This document shows, piece by piece, positions 5,695 to 12,626 of a DNA stretch of 12,626 nucleotides. The stretch covers positions 1 through 12,626 of the forward strand of contig JBELFK010000084.1 in NCBI GenBank assembly GCA_042092935.1. Direction: 5' to 3'. Numbering within the stretch: position 1 is the first letter of the stretch; every line of letters begins with the position of its first letter. Under the pieces are notes generated by a model. That model made no database searches. It saw only the letters and a program-made list of their open reading frames with translations, and was not told where the DNA came from. Origin of the DNA: JASMHC01 sp042092935. Its GTDB lineage: Bacteria > Pseudomonadota > Alphaproteobacteria > Rhodobacterales > Rhodobacteraceae. The position numbers were made by a program, and so were the translations under genes.

Positions 5695-8496
5695 ATGACA
5701 AACGGATTCGGCAAAGGCTGCCATCTTCACCTGATCGACGGATCGGCATTCATCTTTCGCGCCTATCACGCGCTGCCGCCCCTGACCCGCAAGTCCGACG
5801 GATTGCCAATCGGCGCGGTCGCCGGATTCTGCAACATGTTGCATCGCTATGTTGAGGGCAACACGGGTCCAGATGCGCCGACCCATGTGGCTGTGATTTT
5901 CGACTACTCCGGCAAGTCGTTTCGCAACGACATGTATGACCTCTACAAAGCCAATCGCCCTCCGGCACCCGAAGACCTTGTGCCTCAGTTTCCGCTGACC
6001 CGCACGGCGACGAATGCCTTTAACATCGCCTGCAAAGAGGTCGAAGGTTTTGAGGCCGACGACATTATCGCCACGCTCGCCTGTCAGGCGCGGGATGCGG
6101 GTGGGCGCTGCACGATCATCAGTTCGGACAAGGACCTGATGCAGTTGGTCGGTGACGGCGTCGAGATGCTGGACGCGATGAAGAACAAGCGTGTGGATCG
6201 CGACGGGGTGTTCGAAAAATTCGGCGTTGGACCTGAGCGGGTTGTCGATGTTCAGGCGCTTGCTGGGGACTCGGTTGATAACGTGCCGGGGGCACCGGGG
6301 ATTGGCATCAAGACGGCTGCTTTGCTTATCAACGAATTTGGCGACCTTGAAAGCCTTTTGGATCGGGCAGGGGAAATCAAACAGCCCAAACGCAGGCAAA
6401 CTTTGATCGACAACCGCGACCAGATCGAATTGTCAAAACGGCTTGTAACACTGGACTGCGAGATGGAGCTGGATTTCACGCTGGATGATCTCGAAGTCCA
6501 AGACCCTGATCCTGACGTCTTGCTGCCCTTCCTTGCCGAGATGGAGTTTCGCACCCTGACAAAACGTGTGGCCGATGCTGCAGGGGTTGAACCCCCCGCT
6601 ATTGCGGAGCCTGAGGCCTCGACCGACGCGCCAGCGGCACCCGAAGACCTGCCGTTTGATGCGGAAAAATACGAATGCGTCACATCGATTGAGCGGTTGC
6701 AGGCTTGGATTGATCGCATCAGACATGTCGGGCATGTGGCCGTAGATACCGAGACCACCGGCCTTGACGAAATGGTCGTTGATCTGGTCGGGATATGCCT
6801 GAGCGTTGATGCGGGCGAGGCCTGCTATATCCCTCTTATCCACAAAAAAGGTGGGGCGGATGATCTGTTCGGCTCGGACGCGTTGGCCGACGGGCAGTTG
6901 CCGCTGGATGATGTGATCGCAGCGTTAAAGCCCGTGCTTGAAGATCCTTCGGTCCTGAAAATCGGTCAGAACATGAAGTATGACGCCAAGATTTTCTTCC
7001 GCTATGGCATTGATATTGCGCCGTTTGATGACACCATGCTGATGTCCTATGCGCTGCATGCCGGTATTCACGGGCATGGTATGGACGCGTTGTCGGAACG
7101 TTATCTTGGTCACACGCCGATCCCGATCAAATCGCTGCTCGGCTCGGGCAAATCGATGATTACCTTTGATCGCGTGCCGATAGACGAGGCCGTGAAATAC
7201 GCGGCTGAGGATGCGGATATTACCCTGCGCCTTTGGCAACGCTTCAAGCCGCAATTGCATTCTGCGCAAGTCACCCGAGTTTATGAGCGTCTTGAGCGCC
7301 CTTTGGTGCCGGTCCTTGCCCAAATGGAGCGGCATGGCATCAAGGTCGATCGCGACACGCTTTCACGCATGTCCAACGCTTTTGCGCAAAAGATGGCGGG
7401 GCTTGAGGCTGAAATTCACGAAATGGCGGGTCGGTCTTTTAATGTGGGCTCGCCCAAGCAACTTGGCGAGATCCTGTTTGACGAGATGTCCTTGCCCGGT
7501 GGCAAGAAGGGTAAAACTGGGGCTTACGCGACCGGGGCCGATATTCTCGAAGATCTTGCGACCGAACATGAAATGCCCGCGCGTGTTCTTGATTGGCGGC
7601 AGTTGTCGAAACTGAAATCGACCTACACCGACGCTTTGCAGGAACATATCAACGCTGACACGGGGCGCGTTCATACGTCTTATGTTCAGTCCGGCGCATC
7701 AACGGGGCGATTGGCCTCGACCGATCCGAATTTGCAGAATATTCCCGTGCGCACAGAAGAAGGCCGTCGCATTCGCGAGGCGTTTATTTCCGAGCCAGGG
7801 AAGACGTTGGTAAGTCTTGATTATTCGCAGATCGAATTGAGGATTTTGGCGCATATTGCGGATATTGAAACGCTTAAACAGGCTTTTCGTGACGGTCAGG
7901 ACATTCACGCAATGACTGCGTCCGAAATGTTTGATGTGCCGCTGGACGAAATGACCTCGGACATACGGCGTCAAGCCAAGGCGATTAACTTTGGCGTGAT
8001 CTACGGGATTTCCGGCTTTGGACTGGCGCGGAATTTGCGGATTCCCCGGTCCGAGGCACAGGGGTTTATTGATCGCTATTTTGAACGCTTCCCCGGCATT
8101 CGGACCTATATGGATGACACCGTGGCCTTTGCGAAGGAACACGGACATGTGGAAACGCTGTTCGGGCGGAAAATTCACACGACCGAAATCTCGGCCAAGG
8201 GACCAAAAGCCGGATTTGCCAAACGGGCTGCAATCAACGCGCCTATTCAGGGCACTGCGGCCGATATTATCCGCCGCGCCATGATCCAGATGCCGAATGC
8301 GATTGCGGGCTTGCCTGCCAAGATGTTGCTACAGGTGCATGACGAATTGATTTTCGAGGTCGATGAGGGGGCCGAAGACGATCTGATTGCCGCTGCTCGC
8401 CACACGATGGAAAACGCAGCCGAACCCGTGATCCGGTTGGACGTTCCGTTGATCGTCGACGCCGGACAGGGCAACAATTGGGCCGAGGCACACTAG
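5695..8496 (+). CDS. polA: DNA polymerase I
   Basis: A 933-aa three-domain family A polymerase, acting in Okazaki fragment maturation and repair synthesis. The 5'-nuclease domain (about 1-290) has LIDGSAF with D15, EADD (120-123), SSDKD (143-147) and the VPGAPGIGIKTA helix-3-turn-helix. An acidic Ala/Pro linker follows (about 296-325). The 3'-5' exonuclease is intact: DTETTG with D351/E353, GQNMKYDAK with D430 and YAAEDAD with Y502 and D508. The polymerase domain carries motif A SLDYSQIELR (D709), the O-helix RRQAKAINFGVIYG (R758, K762, F766, Y770) and motif C QVHDE (D883, E884); F766 is the residue that discriminates against dideoxynucleotides. Length is like the E. coli enzyme (928 aa). The ATG at 5695 was chosen because the family N-terminus begins there, although the ribosome site is weak (GGGAA). 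The stop TAG abuts the next ATG. Confidence 0.97.
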   Translation: MTNGFGKGCHLHLIDGSAFIFRAYHALPPLTRKSDGLPIGAVAGFCNMLHRYVEGNTGPDAPTHVAVIFDYSGKSFRNDMYDLYKANRPPAPEDLVPQFPLTRTATNAFNIACKEVEGFEADDIIATLACQARDAGGRCTIISSDKDLMQLVGDGVEMLDAMKNKRVDRDGVFEKFGVGPERVVDVQALAGDSVDNVPGAPGIGIKTAALLINEFGDLESLLDRAGEIKQPKRRQTLIDNRDQIELSKRLVTLDCEMELDFTLDDLEVQDPDPDVLLPFLAEMEFRTLTKRVADAAGVEPPAIAEPEASTDAPAAPEDLPFDAEKYECVTSIERLQAWIDRIRHVGHVAVDTETTGLDEMVVDLVGICLSVDAGEACYIPLIHKKGGADDLFGSDALADGQLPLDDVIAALKPVLEDPSVLKIGQNMKYDAKIFFRYGIDIAPFDDTMLMSYALHAGIHGHGMDALSERYLGHTPIPIKSLLGSGKSMITFDRVPIDEAVKYAAEDADITLRLWQRFKPQLHSAQVTRVYERLERPLVPVLAQMERHGIKVDRDTLSRMSNAFAQKMAGLEAEIHEMAGRSFNVGSPKQLGEILFDEMSLPGGKKGKTGAYATGADILEDLATEHEMPARVLDWRQLSKLKSTYTDALQEHINADTGRVHTSYVQSGASTGRLASTDPNLQNIPVRTEEGRRIREAFISEPGKTLVSLDYSQIELRILAHIADIETLKQAFRDGQDIHAMTASEMFDVPLDEMTSDIRRQAKAINFGVIYGISGFGLARNLRIPRSEAQGFIDRYFERFPGIRTYMDDTVAFAKEHGHVETLFGRKIHTTEISAKGPKAGFAKRAAINAPIQGTAADIIRRAMIQMPNAIAGLPAKMLLQVHDELIFEVDEGAEDDLIAAARHTMENAAEPVIRLDVPLIVDAGQGNNWAEAH

Positions 8497-8826
8497 ATGC
8501 CCCACGCAGAGTTGAAGTTCTCGTCCGATCTTGGTTTTGATGCCAAGCACGTTTTGGCCGTGATCGAAGAGCTTATCAATGCGCATGATCCAAGCGCCGG
8601 AGCATGCAAAGGTCGCGCTTACCCCGCGGCTCAGTTTCATCACACGCATTTACTGGTGGATATTTCGATGCTGCGAAAACCGCATCGGGATGCTGCGTTT
8701 ACGGCTGCACTTCGCGATGATCTTGAACGCTCGATCAAGGCCTGCCTAGGCCAGAGGTGTTTCTTTTCGTTGGGGATCAGCTATTCGGATGACGCCTACA
8801 TAACGAATGAATTTGTGCCTGACTGA
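8497..8826 (+). CDS. 5-carboxymethyl-2-hydroxymuconate isomerase-like (tautomerase superfamily) protein
   Basis: A 109-aa protein resembling the CHMI (HpaF) family of tautomerases, in which Pro-1, exposed after Met removal, is the catalytic base; here the N-terminus is MPHAEL. The rest follows the family plan, with a KGRAYPAAQFHH segment (about 38-49) and a C-terminal helix-strand, RSIKACLGQRCFFSLGISYS. HpaF converts 5-carboxymethyl-2-hydroxymuconate in homoprotocatechuate degradation, but no hpa genes are near and the protein is shorter than E. coli HpaF (about 126 aa), so the substrate is unknown. Its ATG directly follows the polA stop (TAGATG), with GAGG at 8485-8488 inside the end of polA, so the two are co-transcribed and probably coupled. 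Family assignment is from pattern memory only and is moderate. Confidence 0.55.
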   Translation: MPHAELKFSSDLGFDAKHVLAVIEELINAHDPSAGACKGRAYPAAQFHHTHLLVDISMLRKPHRDAAFTAALRDDLERSIKACLGQRCFFSLGISYSDDAYITNEFVPD

Positions 8827-8920
8827 GCGGTCAGGGCCTCAGGTCGAACGGCACGTACGCGGCGAAATAAGGCGATACACTAAAGCCGGTTTTTGGTAGT
8901 GTCTGCGGCAGCATTGTTCG

Positions 8921-8965
8921 TGGTATATCTTGCAACTCGAGATCGCATGGTATACGATGGCATAC
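8921..8965 (+). promoter_or_regulatory. Repeated TGGTATA boxes over the acnB promoter, candidate operator
   Basis: TGGTATAT (8921-8928), ATGGTATAC (8947-8955) and ATGGCATAC (8957-8965) are near-identical direct repeats; the last two are in phase at 10 bp and overlap the predicted -10. GGTATA repeats are the operator type of some FCD-class GntR regulators such as NanR; that analogy is inference, and no regulator gene is in the window. Confidence 0.4.
8930..8958 (+). promoter_or_regulatory. Candidate acnB promoter
   Basis: TTGCAA (8930-8935) and TACGAT (8953-8958) are separated by an ideal 17-bp spacer; each matches four of six consensus bases. Predicted start is near 8966, giving a leader of about 80 nt. 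Confidence 0.4.
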
Positions 8966-9047
8966 AAATAAACTGAGTCTCGGTTATAAGGTGATCCGCA
9001 CCAGCCGACGGCTCAGGTTTTTCAAATACCAAATCGCGAGAACTGCC

Positions 9048-11837
9048 ATGAGCTTGTACACAGATTACCTTACCGAAATTGAAACGCGTAAAGAGCAGGG
9101 TTTGCATCCCAAGCCGATTGACGACGGACCGCTTGTTGCTGAGTTGATCGAGCAGATCAAAGACACCGACAACGCCGAGCGCGATGCGTCTTTGAATTTC
9201 TTCATCTACAACACGCTGCCCGGCACGACCTCAGCCGCGGGTGTCAAAGCGCAATTTCTGAAAGAGATCATTCTGGGTCAGGCGAGCGTTGCTGAAATCT
9301 CGCCAGAGTTTGCTTTTGAAATGCTGTCACACATGAAGGGCGGGCCTTCGATCGACGTGCTTTTGGACCTTGCATTGGGCGACGACGCGGACATCGCGGC
9401 TCAGGCGCTTTCGGTTATGAAATCGCAAGTATTCCTCTATGACGCTGACACGGATCGCCTGATTAAGGCCTATCACGACGGCAACGCCGTCGCGAAGGAA
9501 TTGCTGGAAAGCTACGCGAATGCCGAGTTCTTTACCAAGCTGCCTGACATCGACGAAGAGATTGAGATCGTTACCTATATCGCTGCCGAAGGCGATATTT
9601 CGACTGACCTGCTGTCGCCCGGCAATCAGGCGCACAGCCGCGCTGATCGTGAATTGCACGGCAAATGCTTGATCTCCCCGAGCGCTCAGGAAGAAATTCA
9701 AGCGTTGAAACTACAGCATCCTGACAAGCAGGTCATGCTGATCGCGGAAAAAGGCACGATGGGTGTTGGTTCATCGCGTATGTCGGGCGTGAACAACGTG
9801 GCACTTTGGACCGGCAAGCAGGCCAGTCCTTACGTTCCATTCGTGAACTACGCCCCAATCGTTGGCGGCACGAATGGTATTTCGCCGATCTTCCTGACAA
9901 CGGTTGGTGTGACCGGCGGCATTGGCCTTGATCTGAAAAATTGGGTCAAGAAAGTTGACGAGGACGGCAAGCCGATCCTGAACAATGATGGCAATGCGAT
10001 CCTTGAGCAGAAGTATTCGGTTGAAACCGGCACAGTCTTGAAGATCAACACCAGGGCCAAGAAGCTCTATAGCACCGACGGTGATGAGCTTGTTGATCTG
10101 TCAGCCTCGTTCACGCCGCAAAAGCAGGAATTCATGAAGGCGGGCGGGTCTTATGCGATTGTCTTTGGCAAGAAGCTGCAAACCAAAGCCGCCGAGGCGC
10201 TGGGCATTGATGCGCCTGAGGTTTTTGCGCCTGCCAAACTGGTTTCCCATGAAGGCCAGGGCCAGACCGCGGTTGAAAAGATTTTCAGCCGCAACGCGCT
10301 GGGCTTTCCGAAGGGCACGATGATGCATGCCGGTACTGATGCTCGCGTTCGCGTCAACATCGTAGGCTCGCAGGACACAACCGGTCTGATGACCATGCAG
10401 GAACTGGAAGCCATGGCCGCGACGGTTGTTTCGCCGGCGGTTGACGGTGCCTATCAGTCAGGCTGCCACACGGCCTCGGTTTGGGATTTGAAAGCGCAGG
10501 CGAACACGCCGCGTCTGATGAAATTCATGAACGATTTCGGTCTGGTCACGGGCCGCGACCCGAAAGGCGTTTATCATCCGATGACCGACGTGATCCACAA
10601 GGTGTTGAACGACATCACCGTGGATGATCGCGCGATCATCATCGGGGGCGACAGCCACACCCGTATGTCCAAAGGCGTGGCCTTCGGGGCGGACTCGGGC
10701 ACTGTGGCTTTGGCGCTGGCGACCGGTGAGGCCTCAATGGTGCTGCCAGAATCGGTCAAAGTGACCTTCAAGGGCCAGATGGCCGATCACATGGACTTCC
10801 GCGACGTGGTGCACGCAACGCAAGCGCAGATGCTTGAGCAGCACGGCGACAACGTTTTCCAAGGTCGCGTGATTGAGGTGCATATTGGAACGCTTCTCGC
10901 GGACCAAGCCTTTACCTTCACCGACTGGACCGCCGAGATGAAAGCGAAAGCCTCGGTCTGTATCTCGAACGATGAAACGCTGATCGGATCGTTGGAACTG
11001 GCGAAAAGCCGCATCCAGATCATGATCGACAAAGGCATGGAGCATGACAACGGTATGCTCGCGTCGTTGATCGCGATTGCAGACAAACGCATCGCCGAGA
11101 TCAAATCGGGTGAAGTGCCAGCGCTGACACCAGATGATAACGCCAAATATTTTGCCGAGGTTGTTGTCGATCTGGATCAGATCGTTGAACCCATGATCGC
11201 CGACCCTGACGTGAACAACATCGATGTGTCCAAGCGCTATACCCACGACACGATCCGCCCGATTTCGTACTACAAGGCGGAAAAGAAGGTGGATTTGGGT
11301 TTTGTCGGGTCGTGCATGGTGCATAAGGGCGACATCAAGATCGTTGCTCAGATGCTGAAGAACCTCGAAGCGGCGAATGGCTCGGTTGAGTTTAAGGCTC
11401 CTCTGGTTGTGACAGCGCCGACCTACAACATCATCGATGAGCTGAAAGAAGAGGGCGACTGGGAAGTCTTGCAAAAGTATTCCGGTTTCGAATTCGACGA
11501 CAATGCGCCAAAGCAAACAGCGCGGACCGAGTATGACAACATCCTCTATCTTGAGCGTCCGGGCTGTAACCTTTGCATGGGCAACCAGGAAAAAGCGGCC
11601 AAGGGCGACACCGTTCTGGCGACCTCGACCCGCCTGTTCCAAGGCCGCGTTGTGGCTGACCTGCCTGAGAAGAAGGGTGAATCGCTGCTTGGCTCAACCC
11701 CGGTTGTGGTTCTTTCGGCAATCCTTGGGCGCACACCAACGCTTGACGAATACAAGACCGCAGTGGAAGGCATCGACCTGACAAAATTCGCGCCACCGGT
11801 TGAAAAGCCAGCAGGTGCACGGTCGGTCTTTTTCTAA
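9048..11837 (+). CDS. acnB: Aconitate hydratase B / 2-methylisocitrate dehydratase, long form
   Basis: A 929-aa AcnB that isomerises citrate to isocitrate in the TCA cycle with a labile [4Fe-4S] cluster; the family can also dehydrate 2-methylisocitrate. Order of parts: N-terminal HEAT-like domain (about 1-160), swivel domain (LLSPGNQAHSRADRELHGK, GTMGVGSSRMSG), then the catalytic domains with GSQDTTG (440-446), GCHTASVWD, and GGDSHTR (533-539). Cluster cysteines are C756 (GSCMVHKGD) and C840/C843 (RPGCNLCMGN). The spacing C756-C840 is 84 residues against 59 in E. coli AcnB (865 aa), so this is the longer subtype with extra sequence before the last cysteine pair. The ATG at 9048 gives the usual N-terminus MSLYTDYL; GAG lies 7 bases upstream. 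It has its own promoter and terminator, so likely monocistronic. Confidence 0.96.
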   Translation: MSLYTDYLTEIETRKEQGLHPKPIDDGPLVAELIEQIKDTDNAERDASLNFFIYNTLPGTTSAAGVKAQFLKEIILGQASVAEISPEFAFEMLSHMKGGPSIDVLLDLALGDDADIAAQALSVMKSQVFLYDADTDRLIKAYHDGNAVAKELLESYANAEFFTKLPDIDEEIEIVTYIAAEGDISTDLLSPGNQAHSRADRELHGKCLISPSAQEEIQALKLQHPDKQVMLIAEKGTMGVGSSRMSGVNNVALWTGKQASPYVPFVNYAPIVGGTNGISPIFLTTVGVTGGIGLDLKNWVKKVDEDGKPILNNDGNAILEQKYSVETGTVLKINTRAKKLYSTDGDELVDLSASFTPQKQEFMKAGGSYAIVFGKKLQTKAAEALGIDAPEVFAPAKLVSHEGQGQTAVEKIFSRNALGFPKGTMMHAGTDARVRVNIVGSQDTTGLMTMQELEAMAATVVSPAVDGAYQSGCHTASVWDLKAQANTPRLMKFMNDFGLVTGRDPKGVYHPMTDVIHKVLNDITVDDRAIIIGGDSHTRMSKGVAFGADSGTVALALATGEASMVLPESVKVTFKGQMADHMDFRDVVHATQAQMLEQHGDNVFQGRVIEVHIGTLLADQAFTFTDWTAEMKAKASVCISNDETLIGSLELAKSRIQIMIDKGMEHDNGMLASLIAIADKRIAEIKSGEVPALTPDDNAKYFAEVVVDLDQIVEPMIADPDVNNIDVSKRYTHDTIRPISYYKAEKKVDLGFVGSCMVHKGDIKIVAQMLKNLEAANGSVEFKAPLVVTAPTYNIIDELKEEGDWEVLQKYSGFEFDDNAPKQTARTEYDNILYLERPGCNLCMGNQEKAAKGDTVLATSTRLFQGRVVADLPEKKGESLLGSTPVVVLSAILGRTPTLDEYKTAVEGIDLTKFAPPVEKPAGARSVFF

Positions 11838-11865
11838 AGCCGCCACGCTGAAACAGGTTTCGAAT

Positions 11866-11900
11866 GGGCGCGTCGGGTTTCCGGCGCGCCCGTTTGTTTT
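11866..11900 (+). terminator. Intrinsic terminator of acnB
   Basis: An 11-bp stem GGGCGCGTCGG / CCGGCGCGCCC with one T-G wobble and a GTTT loop is followed by GTTTGTTTT (11892-11900); it starts 28 bases after the stop codon. Confidence 0.85.
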
Positions 11901-11916
11901 CCTGTCAGTCATCGCA

Positions 11917-11944
11917 AATGTTTCACTCGGTCTCGCGAAACATT
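11917..11944. promoter_or_regulatory. Inverted repeat upstream of the DUF1223 gene
   Basis: A perfect 8-bp dyad AATGTTTC (11917-11924) / GAAACATT (11937-11944) with a 12-bp spacer lies 65 bp before the DUF1223 ATG and after the acnB terminator. Its place suits an operator; it could also be a leader hairpin. Confidence 0.35.
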
Positions 11945-12009
11945 GATTGGAGGTTTCAAAGTTCGTACCTTAGATATTCCAACAACGAGATTATTGGGGA
12001 CGAACGCAC

Positions 12010-12626
12010 ATGCGCCGATTGGCCTTTGCATTGACGATACTGCTTGGAATGCAGACGGGTGCTGCGACAGCATCAGACAATCCGGTCGTGGTCGAGTTGT
12101 TTTCGTCGCAAGGCTGTCCTGCCTGCCCCGCAGCGGATGAAATCCTAAAGGACCTTAGCACCTCTGACGAGGTGATCGCCCTGGCGTGGCATGTCAACTA
12201 CTGGGATTATATGGGTTGGAAGGATGTTTTTGCCAAACCTGTATTCACCAAGCGGCAAAAATACTACGCCTACGCGCTGGGCGAAAAGATGATCTACACG
12301 CCGCAGATGATTTTCAACGGAATCGAGCATGAAGTTGGCAATGACGAGCCGCTTGTAAGCAAGCGCGTGAAGGCGTTGTCGGGCGGCGAGCCTCTGGTCG
12401 CGCTAGAGGCCACACGTCAAGGAAACGTGCTGCGGATAACCGCTGAGGATGCGCAAACGAAGTCTGAAAAGATTGACGTTTATGTTATTCACTACATTGA
12501 AAAATCGACCGTCGAGATCACGCGCGGAGAAAACGCGGGTCGCATGGATACTTACGTCAATATCGTCAGCGATTGGCGGACCGTGGGGCAGTGGAACGGG
12601 CGCGGCGCGTTGTCGCTTGATGTACC
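12010..12626 (+). CDS. Secreted DUF1223 thioredoxin-like protein (3' end outside the window)
   Basis: The first 205 codons are present with no stop before the window end; the family is usually about 230-250 aa. A signal peptide (MRRLAFALTILLGMQTGAATA, cleavage near 21-23) sends it to the periplasm. The mature part starts VVVELFSSQGCPACPAADE, with a CPAC redox-type motif (C36, C39) where many relatives have CxxC, then AWHVNYWDYMGWKDVFAKP and a thioredoxin-like cis-proline at YTPQMIFNG (P98), all hallmarks of DUF1223. Its biochemical role is unknown; a thiol-disulfide function is inferred from fold and motif. The start is the ATG at 12010 with GGGGA 9 bases upstream. It lies downstream of the acnB terminator with its own upstream region. 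Confidence 0.87.
   Translation, partial: MRRLAFALTILLGMQTGAATASDNPVVVELFSSQGCPACPAADEILKDLSTSDEVIALAWHVNYWDYMGWKDVFAKPVFTKRQKYYAYALGEKMIYTPQMIFNGIEHEVGNDEPLVSKRVKALSGGEPLVALEATRQGNVLRITAEDAQTKSEKIDVYVIHYIEKSTVEITRGENAGRMDTYVNIVSDWRTVGQWNGRGALSLDV

Larger units (their letters stand above)
8827..9047. other. Intergenic region upstream of acnB
   Basis: These 221 bp hold no gene. A weak 6-bp dyad, ACACTA (8877-8882) / TAGTGT (8897-8902), lacks a T run, so I do not call a terminator for the polA unit. Downstream lie the acnB promoter candidate and GGTATA-type repeats. A GTG-initiated in-frame extension of acnB from 8991 is rejected. Confidence 0.5.

Noticed and set aside
5509..6399. 296-codon open frame antisense to the start of polA
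   Set aside because: It mirrors a high-GC coding region in the opposite frame, has no recognisable domain, and polA motifs on the plus strand are unambiguous.
8877..8902. ACACTA/TAGTGT hairpin as terminator of the polA unit
   Set aside because: Only 6 bp with no T run after it; too weak to call.
8991..9047. GTG-initiated N-terminal extension of acnB
   Set aside because: AcnB proteins begin at MSLYTDYL; the extension is basic, unlike the family, and falls in the leader.
10734..11642. 302-codon open frame antisense to acnB
   Set aside because: A shadow of acnB; rich in His/Arg/Val as expected from reverse reading of high-GC codons.
11949..11953. GGAGG without a gene upstream of DUF1223
   Set aside because: No ATG, GTG or TTG lies at suitable distance; the DUF1223 start is 57 bases further on with its own GGGGA.

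Overview
The window looks like a chromosomal segment of a marine alphaproteobacterium of the Rhodobacterales (Roseobacter group). The main grounds are an Mcl1-type L-malyl-CoA/beta-methylmalyl-CoA lyase very close to the Rhodobacter enzyme, a D-glutamate catabolism cluster of the DgcN-DgcA type, moderate-to-high GC with AGGAG-type ribosome sites, and the general style of the genes. No species can be named from the sequence alone. There are no insertion sequences, phage genes, tRNAs, rRNAs or CRISPR arrays.

Left part (1-1349, plus strand): a small membrane-anchored protein of unknown function (30-422), then a DODA/LigB-type extradiol dioxygenase (519-1316). This is closed by a hairpin that probably serves both of the converging transcription units.

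Middle-left (1350-4266, minus strand): a three-gene cluster, in transcription order dgcN (DUF1611 N-acetyltransferase), dgcA (enolase-superfamily N-acetyl-D-Glu racemase/epimerase) and a D-amino-acid aminotransferase. Read together, D-amino acids would be transaminated to give D-Glu, D-Glu would be N-acetylated and racemised to N-acetyl-L-Glu, and the product would enter L-Glu/arginine metabolism. A strong terminator-like hairpin and one copy of a 34-nt intergenic repeat lie between dgcN and dgcA. dgcA and the aminotransferase are translationally coupled.

Middle (4267-5570): a divergent control region separates dgcN from the malyl-CoA lyase gene. It holds a TATAAT promoter and three copies of the 9-mer AAATCTTGC (one inverted), which I read as a candidate shared operator. 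The lyase belongs to C2/C3 assimilation (ethylmalonyl-CoA pathway, glyoxylate and propionyl-CoA). It is followed by the second copy of the 34-nt repeat and a terminator.

Right part (5571-12626, plus strand): polA, with all three domains and intact catalytic residues, is directly abutted (TAG-ATG) by a small CHMI/tautomerase-like gene. Next comes a promoter region with repeated GGTATA-type boxes, then acnB in its long (929 aa) form with a clear terminator, and finally the start of a secreted DUF1223 thioredoxin-like protein cut off by the window end.

Most genes are recognisable housekeeping or central-metabolism genes. The less ordinary content is in the non-coding DNA: a structured repeat with a compensatory base change, a repeated putative operator between D-Glu catabolism and malyl-CoA lyase, and several inverted repeats in promoters.
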